11,889 nucleotides of DNA from an uncultured Lachnospiraceae bacterium (GTDB lineage Bacteria > Bacillota > Clostridia > Lachnospirales > Lachnospiraceae), in assembly GCA_937915975.1 (NCBI GenBank), contig CALGGL010000056.1, positions 1 through 11,889 of the forward strand, read 5' to 3'. Both the position numbers and the translations under genes were made by a program. The notes under the pieces were generated by a model. That model worked only from the letters and a program-made list of their open reading frames with translations. It made no database searches and had not been told where the DNA came from. Positions 8,601 through 11,889 of the stretch are shown here, piece after piece (the first letter of the stretch is position 1; the number at the start of each line of letters is the position of its first letter).

Positions 8601-8888
8601 CTAATCAAATGTCTTAGGAACGTCATAGCATCCGTTTCGTTCCTCAGGTGCATTGGCAAGCATATTATCTCTGTCATCACCGTTAGTAACCACATCCTCC
8701 CTAAATACATTGCTTATAGGGAAAGCATGGCTCATCGCCTCTACATTGTCTGTATCAAGCTCATCTAATTTGCCGACATAATCAAGCATATTAGACATAT
8801 CCTTTTTTGCCTGTTCCTTTTCCTCATCGGAAAGCTCAAGCTTGGCAAGGATTCCAACATAATCAATTGTTTCGTCTGTAATAACCAT
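8601..8888 (-). CDS. gatC: Aspartyl/glutamyl-tRNA amidotransferase subunit C
   Basis: 95 residues from the ATG at 8888, the usual GatC length. GatC wraps around the GatA-GatB interface and stabilises the complex; it has no catalytic residues. The sequence starts VITDETIDYVGILAKLELSD, the typical first helix, then DYVGKLDELDTDNVEAM (about 36-52) and the extended C-terminus with FREDVV (63-68) and NAPEERNGCYDVPK, all family-typical. GAGG is 6 nt before this ATG. An upstream in-frame ATG at 8915 would add nine residues (MLRIETRFK) not seen in the family and has no good site. The gene follows aspS by 91 nt with no terminator hairpin, so it probably belongs to the aspS transcript. Confidence 0.95.
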   Translation of the reverse strand: MVITDETIDYVGILAKLELSDEEKEQAKKDMSNMLDYVGKLDELDTDNVEAMSHAFPISNVFREDVVTNGDDRDNMLANAPEERNGCYDVPKTFD

Positions 8889-8979
8889 TTTAAACCTCGT
8901 TTCTATACGCAGCATAAATCTGCATTTCGTTTTCTATTTCCACTTAGTTCAAATATAATACTAACTATATCAATCAAGC

Positions 8980-10728
8980 TTACTGTCTTATCTTAATATG
9001 AACCTCACGAAGCTGCTGCTCGGTAACTTCATTTGGTGCACCGCACATAAGATCCTGAGCTGTTCCGCTCATAGGGAACGGAATAACCTCTCTTATATTT
9101 TCCTCTTCCTTAAGAAGCATAATCATACGGTCAACGCCCGGTGCCATACCTGCATGTGGAGGTGCTCCAAACTGGAATGCACTGTAAAGTGCTCCGAACT
9201 TAGCCTCAAGTACTTCCTTATCATAACCTGCTATCTCAAACGCCTTTTCCATAATCTGCATATCGTGATTTCTTACAGCACCTGATGAAAGCTCAACACC
9301 GTTACACACGATATCATACTGGTATGCAAGAATCTCTAAAGGATCCTTCTCATTTAATGCTTCAAGACCACCCTGCGGCATAGAGAAAGGATTGTGCGTA
9401 AAGCCAATCTTCTTGGTCTCATTGTCATACTCATACATCGGGAAGTCGTTTATATAACAGAAGCGGTATGCATTCTTCTCAAGCAAATCAAGTCTTGTTC
9501 CAAGCTCTGTTCTAATCTGACCTGCAAAGAGTGATGCCTGCTTCTCATTGTCTGCGATGAAGAAAATGGTATCTCCAACGTTAAGTCCTGCAAGCTCCTT
9601 AAGCTCACCCTTCATATCATCAGGAATAAACTTATCTATAGGTCCCTTATATGAACCATCCTCCAAAACCTCAAGGTAACCAAGTCCGCCCATACCGATT
9701 GAGGTTGCGAACTTAAGCATCTTCTCATGCTGTCCCTTTGAAAGCTTGGCATGAACATTTATAGCTCTGACAGTCTTGTTCTGGAACGGTTTAAAGGTAC
9801 ATCTGTTAAAGAACTCCGATAAATCTATGATAAGGAGAGGATTACGCAAATCCGGCTTGTCAGTACCGTACTTAAGCATAGCCTCCTTGTAGCTTATAAT
9901 CGGATATGGTGCTTCGGTAACCGCATAGCCCTTTGGTGCAAATTCCTTAAATGCAGCGGTAAGCACTTCCTCTCCTACCTTAAATACATCCTCCTGGGTA
10001 GCAAAGCTCATTTCAAAATCAAGCTGATAAAACTCTCCCGGCGAACGGTCAGCTCGTGCATCCTCGTCTCTAAAGCAAGGTGCAATCTGGAAATACTTAT
10101 CAAAACCTGAAACCATAAGAAGCTGCTTATACTGCTGCGGTGCCTGTGGAAGTGCATAAAATTTGCCCTTATATCTTCTTGACGGAACGATATAATCTCT
10201 CGCACCCTCTGGAGATGAAGCACAAAGAATCGGTGTCTGAATCTCAAGGAAGCCAAGCTCAGTCATCTTCTGTCTTAAAAAGCTTATAACCTTAGAACGG
10301 AATATCATGGTATCCTTAACCTTACGATTTCTAAGGTCAAGATAACGATACTTAAGTCTTACATCCTCTCTTACCTCTTTGGAAGTTGTAACTTCAAACG
10401 GAAGCTGCTTATATACCTTACCAAGTATATCTACTTCATGAGCCTCAAGCTCTATAGTACCTGTAGGAATCTTAGGATTGTACGTTTCCTCATCCCTATG
10501 CTGTACATTTCCTTTAACCGAGATACACTCCTCTCTTGTTATGCCGTCGAGTAAACTTGTATCTCTCATAACGACCTGCATAACTCCGTACATATCTCTT
10601 AAGTCAACAAATGATACTCCGCCATGGTCTCTGATATTCTCAACCCATCCGGCAATTCTTATATCCTTACCGACAAGTTCTTCAGTTATATGCTCCATGG
10701 TCATGTCTCTGTAAATATTTGGCTGCAT
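8980..10728 (-). CDS. aspS: Aspartyl-tRNA synthetase
   Basis: 582 residues, bacterial-type class IIb enzyme that charges tRNA with aspartate. Order of parts: N-terminal OB anticodon-binding domain (about 1-105, with GWVENIRDHGGVSFVDLRD at 27-45), the catalytic core beginning near 125 with RYLDLRN, the flipping loop SSPEGARDY (171-179), QAPQQYKQLLM (195-205), motif 2 with FRDED (219-223), the inserted GAD domain (about 290-420), and motif 3 GVDR ending at Arg534. The QSPQ motif of many AspRS reads QAPQ here. His35 in the DHGG segment is at a position linked in other bacteria to relaxed (Asp/Asn) tRNA recognition, fitting the adjacent gatCAB. The ATG at 10728 follows AGGAG at about 7 nt. It is controlled by the upstream T-box leader. 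Confidence 0.98.
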   Translation of the reverse strand: MQPNIYRDMTMEHITEELVGKDIRIAGWVENIRDHGGVSFVDLRDMYGVMQVVMRDTSLLDGITREECISVKGNVQHRDEETYNPKIPTGTIELEAHEVDILGKVYKQLPFEVTTSKEVREDVRLKYRYLDLRNRKVKDTMIFRSKVISFLRQKMTELGFLEIQTPILCASSPEGARDYIVPSRRYKGKFYALPQAPQQYKQLLMVSGFDKYFQIAPCFRDEDARADRSPGEFYQLDFEMSFATQEDVFKVGEEVLTAAFKEFAPKGYAVTEAPYPIISYKEAMLKYGTDKPDLRNPLLIIDLSEFFNRCTFKPFQNKTVRAINVHAKLSKGQHEKMLKFATSIGMGGLGYLEVLEDGSYKGPIDKFIPDDMKGELKELAGLNVGDTIFFIADNEKQASLFAGQIRTELGTRLDLLEKNAYRFCYINDFPMYEYDNETKKIGFTHNPFSMPQGGLEALNEKDPLEILAYQYDIVCNGVELSSGAVRNHDMQIMEKAFEIAGYDKEVLEAKFGALYSAFQFGAPPHAGMAPGVDRMIMLLKEEENIREVIPFPMSGTAQDLMCGAPNEVTEQQLREVHIKIRQ

Positions 10729-10814
10729 TTTTTCTCTCCTATCTTCTTTTCTATCTTCTTACTCAACCATGCCAACAGACTCGCTTACATAGCACGCTCG
10801 TTGTCGTGGCGTTC
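10729..10814 (-). promoter_or_regulatory. aspS 5' untranslated segment between terminator and start
   Basis: This 86-nt stretch is transcribed only when the T-box terminator is read through. It begins with GAACGCCACGACAA, whose GCCACGAC (10810-10803) is the exact reverse complement of GTCGTGGC in the terminator. It can also pair imperfectly with TGTTGGC near 10772, forming a small hairpin. The aspS ribosome binding site AGGAG lies at its 3' end. No gene is visible here. Confidence 0.5.
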
Positions 10815-10852
10815 AAAAAAAATCCCGAAGCCACGACTATGTGACTTCGGGA
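10815..10852 (-). terminator. T-box attenuator terminator
   Basis: Minus strand: 5' arm 10852-10841 (TCCCGAAGTCAC), loop 10840-10835, 3' arm 10834-10823 (GTGGCTTCGGGA), then eight T residues (10822-10815). The stem is 12 bp with a single wobble pair. The start of the 5' arm (CGTCCCG) is also the 3' partner of the T-box antiterminator, so the two hairpins are mutually exclusive, as expected for T-box control. Confidence 0.95.
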
Positions 10853-10978
10853 CGAATAAACATTTTATCCGCGGTACCACCCGCATTGAAGCAAAAGCTT
10901 CCTCTCTTAACCTTTAACGGCAGTCAACCGGATACACCTAGACCTCTTACTTATAGTACAACAATTATCACAAGGATT

Positions 10979-10999
10979 CTTACATATCCTCTATGTAAG
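10979..10999 (-). other. Perfect hairpin within T-box leader (probable Stem II region)
   Basis: Minus strand CTTACATA, loop GAGGA, TATGTAAG: an 8-bp perfect stem with a 5-nt loop located between the specifier region and the T-box. Its position fits the Stem II part of a T-box leader. A smaller hairpin, ACATC-TTA-GATGT, lies just upstream at 11023-11011. Confidence 0.6.
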
Positions 11000-11159
11000 T
11001 TCACGTTAATACATCTAAGATGTAGGCTTCAGCATACCTGCTCAGGTAGTGTTCCGCTTTTGTAGGGTGTCATGTTATGGCTCTCAGTCATGACCATATT
11101 CCCTGTCATGTCCTTTTACAAGCAGTCTCCTTCAACGCATTTTTTATATAATTGACTGT

Positions 11160-11188
11160 ATTATATGATAAGTTTTCTCAAAAGTAAA
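11160..11188 (-). promoter_or_regulatory. Sigma-A-type promoter of the aspS-gatCAB transcript
   Basis: Minus strand TTTACT (11188-11183), a 17-nt spacer, then a perfect TATAAT (11165-11160). Transcription would start near 11153, just ahead of the T-box Stem I. It lies 44 nt beyond the stop codon of the upstream lipoprotein gene. No terminator hairpin is evident in between, so some read-through from the lipoprotein gene is possible. Confidence 0.8.
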
Positions 11189-11232
11189 GGGGTTTAAACA
11201 GTTTATAGCAATATTTTTTATTTGATTTCCTA

Positions 11233-11811
11233 TTATTGAATGGCTGATACGAGTTTTTTAATATCATCATCACCCAGACCATATGTGTCATACAAATCAC
11301 CCTGGCCTCTTATAGCTATACTATAGCTGAAATTATCTGAAAGCCATATAGCTTTCATAGTTTTTCCTTCTTCATTTCCGTAGCACTTGACTTCCCAATC
11401 TTCTGTCTCTACAGTCCATTCAAAAGAGTATTCATTATAGTCTCCCGATACATCTTCAGTGTCCTGCTTTAAACCTTTACGAATCGTAATTTCTGCTGCT
11501 CCAACAGAGCCGTCAGCTTCTGCAATTCCTTCCATATATTTAAAACCATACATATGGACTTCTCCACCATCCAAAGACATTCCATCTTCCGGAACCGTAA
11601 AGTATCCTACACCCGCTCCATCTGCTGCTTCTTTGGAAGATGCTACAAAAATCCACGGTTCAAACTTACCGGTATCAGCATCTCCTTCTTGTGTAGCTTG
11701 CTCGCTTGTAGTTTGCTCAGTTGTAGTTTCCTTTGATTTGTCAGATCCACACGCAGTCATGGCAGCCACCGTAATCACCAAAGACATAATAGCTATAATT
11801 CTTTTCTTCAT
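11233..11811 (-). CDS. Putative lipoprotein of unknown function
   Basis: 192 residues. A lipoprotein signal peptide is clear: MKKR, a hydrophobic stretch (5-18), and the lipobox MTAC with Cys21 as the lipidation site, so the protein should be anchored on the outer face of the membrane. Residues 22-48 form a Lys/Thr/Gln/Glu-rich flexible tether. The remaining ~145 residues are acidic, rich in aromatic residues and look beta-rich (for example EPWIFVASSKEAADGAGVGY and EYSFEWTVETEDWEVKCYG), ending in an amphipathic DDDIKKLVSAI helix. I do not recognise a named domain; it resembles the small secreted domains common on Clostridia lipoproteins, but no function can be given. The ATG at 11811 has GGGAG about 7 nt upstream. 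It is likely independent of the aspS unit, which has its own promoter. Confidence 0.88.
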   Translation of the reverse strand: MKKRIIAIMSLVITVAAMTACGSDKSKETTTEQTTSEQATQEGDADTGKFEPWIFVASSKEAADGAGVGYFTVPEDGMSLDGGEVHMYGFKYMEGIAEADGSVGAAEITIRKGLKQDTEDVSGDYNEYSFEWTVETEDWEVKCYGNEEGKTMKAIWLSDNFSYSIAIRGQGDLYDTYGLGDDDIKKLVSAIQ

Positions 11812-11837
11812 TTCCTATCTCCCTTGATTTTTATGGT

Positions 11838-11854
11838 AGTGTCAAGTTGACACT
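11838..11854. promoter_or_regulatory. Operator-like palindrome upstream of the lipoprotein gene
   Basis: AGTGTCAA, a single central base and TTGACACT form a perfect 8-bp inverted repeat located 27-43 nt before the lipoprotein start codon. The one-base centre prevents a normal RNA hairpin of full length, so a dimeric DNA-binding regulator is the simpler reading. A TATATA sequence just upstream on the minus strand (11869-11864) could be a -10 element, which would put the palindrome over the early transcribed region. The -35 region would fall at or outside the window edge. Confidence 0.45.
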
Positions 11855-11889
11855 CCTTTTTTCTATATAAATCTTTTATTTTAAAGGGA

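Larger units (their letters stand above)
10815..11153 (-). promoter_or_regulatory. T-box riboswitch leader of aspS
   Basis: The conserved T-box GGGTGGTACCGCGG lies at 10882-10869 (minus strand), followed 14 nt later by CGTCCCG and then the terminator, the standard antiterminator/terminator pair. The 5' part begins with GTTGAAGGAGA, typical of T-box Stem I starts. A base helix can form between CTGCTTG (11123-11117) and TGAGCAG (11044-11038). Just inside it the 3' strand reads GGAACACTACC, a T-box-like specifier loop in which ACT is the best-placed codon. A perfect 8-bp hairpin at 10999-10979 and GAAGC-TTTT-GCTTC just before the T-box are candidate Stem II/III. The distal Stem I is not canonical in my manual fold. 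Uncharged tRNA would favour read-through into aspS; the cognate amino acid is uncertain (see findings). Confidence 0.9.

Noticed and set aside
8014..8604. 196-codon plus-strand ORF opposite gatA, and other plus-strand ORFs opposite the real genes
   Set aside because: They lie antisense to clearly conserved proteins, have no ribosome binding sites of note and no recognisable domains; they are shadows of the coding strand.
8889..8979. A separate promoter for gatCAB in the aspS-gatC gap (TTGATT near TATATT)
   Set aside because: The spacing is about 14 nt, and there is no terminator after aspS that would make a new promoter necessary; the support is too weak to list.
10796..10806. GCTCGTTGTCG upstream of aspS as a second copy of the palindrome core (10 of 11 bases match the core's complementary strand)
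   Set aside because: The match is short, lacks the flanking arms, and could easily be chance.
11029..11109. A 26-codon minus-strand ORF in the T-box leader (starts MTGNMVMTES) as a possible leader peptide
   Set aside because: AAAGG is only 2 nt from the ATG and the GGAGA is about 15 nt away. It overlaps the proposed Stem I, contains no Asp codon, and T-box leaders do not normally use peptides. The Met-Thr repetition simply follows from the CATGAC boxes.
11847..11871. A plus-strand promoter TTGACA...TATAAA reading out of the right edge
   Set aside because: The spacer is only 11-13 nt, too short for a sigma-A promoter.
1..11889. CRISPR arrays, tRNA or rRNA genes, phage or transposon genes
   Set aside because: No regular spaced repeats, cloverleaf-like genes, integrases or transposases were seen on either strand.

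Overview
The window looks like chromosomal DNA of a low-GC, Gram-positive Clostridia, most likely a Lachnospiraceae-type organism. The reasons are strong AGGAGG-type ribosome binding sites, a T-box leader on an aminoacyl-tRNA synthetase gene, GatCAB-dependent amidation of tRNA, a sortase-less but lipobox-bearing lipoprotein, an LCP wall-polymer ligase and a membrane-anchored HtrA. The species assignment is inference from gene content only. Every convincing gene lies on the minus strand, so transcription runs from right to left.

Reading in the direction of transcription: (1) 11811-11233 encodes a small lipoprotein of unknown function, with an operator-like palindrome in front of it. (2) 11188-10729 holds a good sigma-A promoter and a T-box leader ending in a strong intrinsic terminator. 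(3) 10728-5676 is a translation block, aspS-gatC-gatA-gatB: aspartyl-tRNA synthetase plus the three-subunit amidotransferase that converts Asp-tRNA(Asn) and/or Glu-tRNA(Gln) to the correct aminoacyl-tRNA. (4) 5669-5595 is a 75-nt long-armed palindrome between gatB and rmlB. (5) 5550-1686 is a cell-envelope block, rmlB-rmlA-rmlC-lcp: three of the four dTDP-L-rhamnose enzymes followed by a LytR-CpsA-Psr protein, closed by an intrinsic terminator at 1668-1643. (6) 1518-1 is a membrane-anchored HtrA/DegP-like serine protease with a PDZ domain, cut by the window edge.

The gene products fall into two functional groups. AspRS and GatCAB probably act as a pair: a relaxed-specificity AspRS charges tRNA(Asn) with Asp and GatCAB amidates it. 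RmlA, RmlB and RmlC make dTDP-4-keto-L-rhamnose (RmlD is not in the window), and the LCP protein could attach a rhamnose-containing polymer to peptidoglycan. No terminator with a U-tract separates the two groups, so read-through from the T-box promoter into the rml genes is possible.

The coding genes are ordinary. The less expected signals are in the non-coding DNA: the palindrome at 5595-5669; a T-box whose UGGN base (U) and best-placed specifier (ACU) do not fit tRNA(Asp); a third competing hairpin just past the T-box terminator; three CATGAC boxes at an exact 18-nt spacing in the leader; and 11-bp-period direct repeats beside a candidate extended -10 element in front of htrA.
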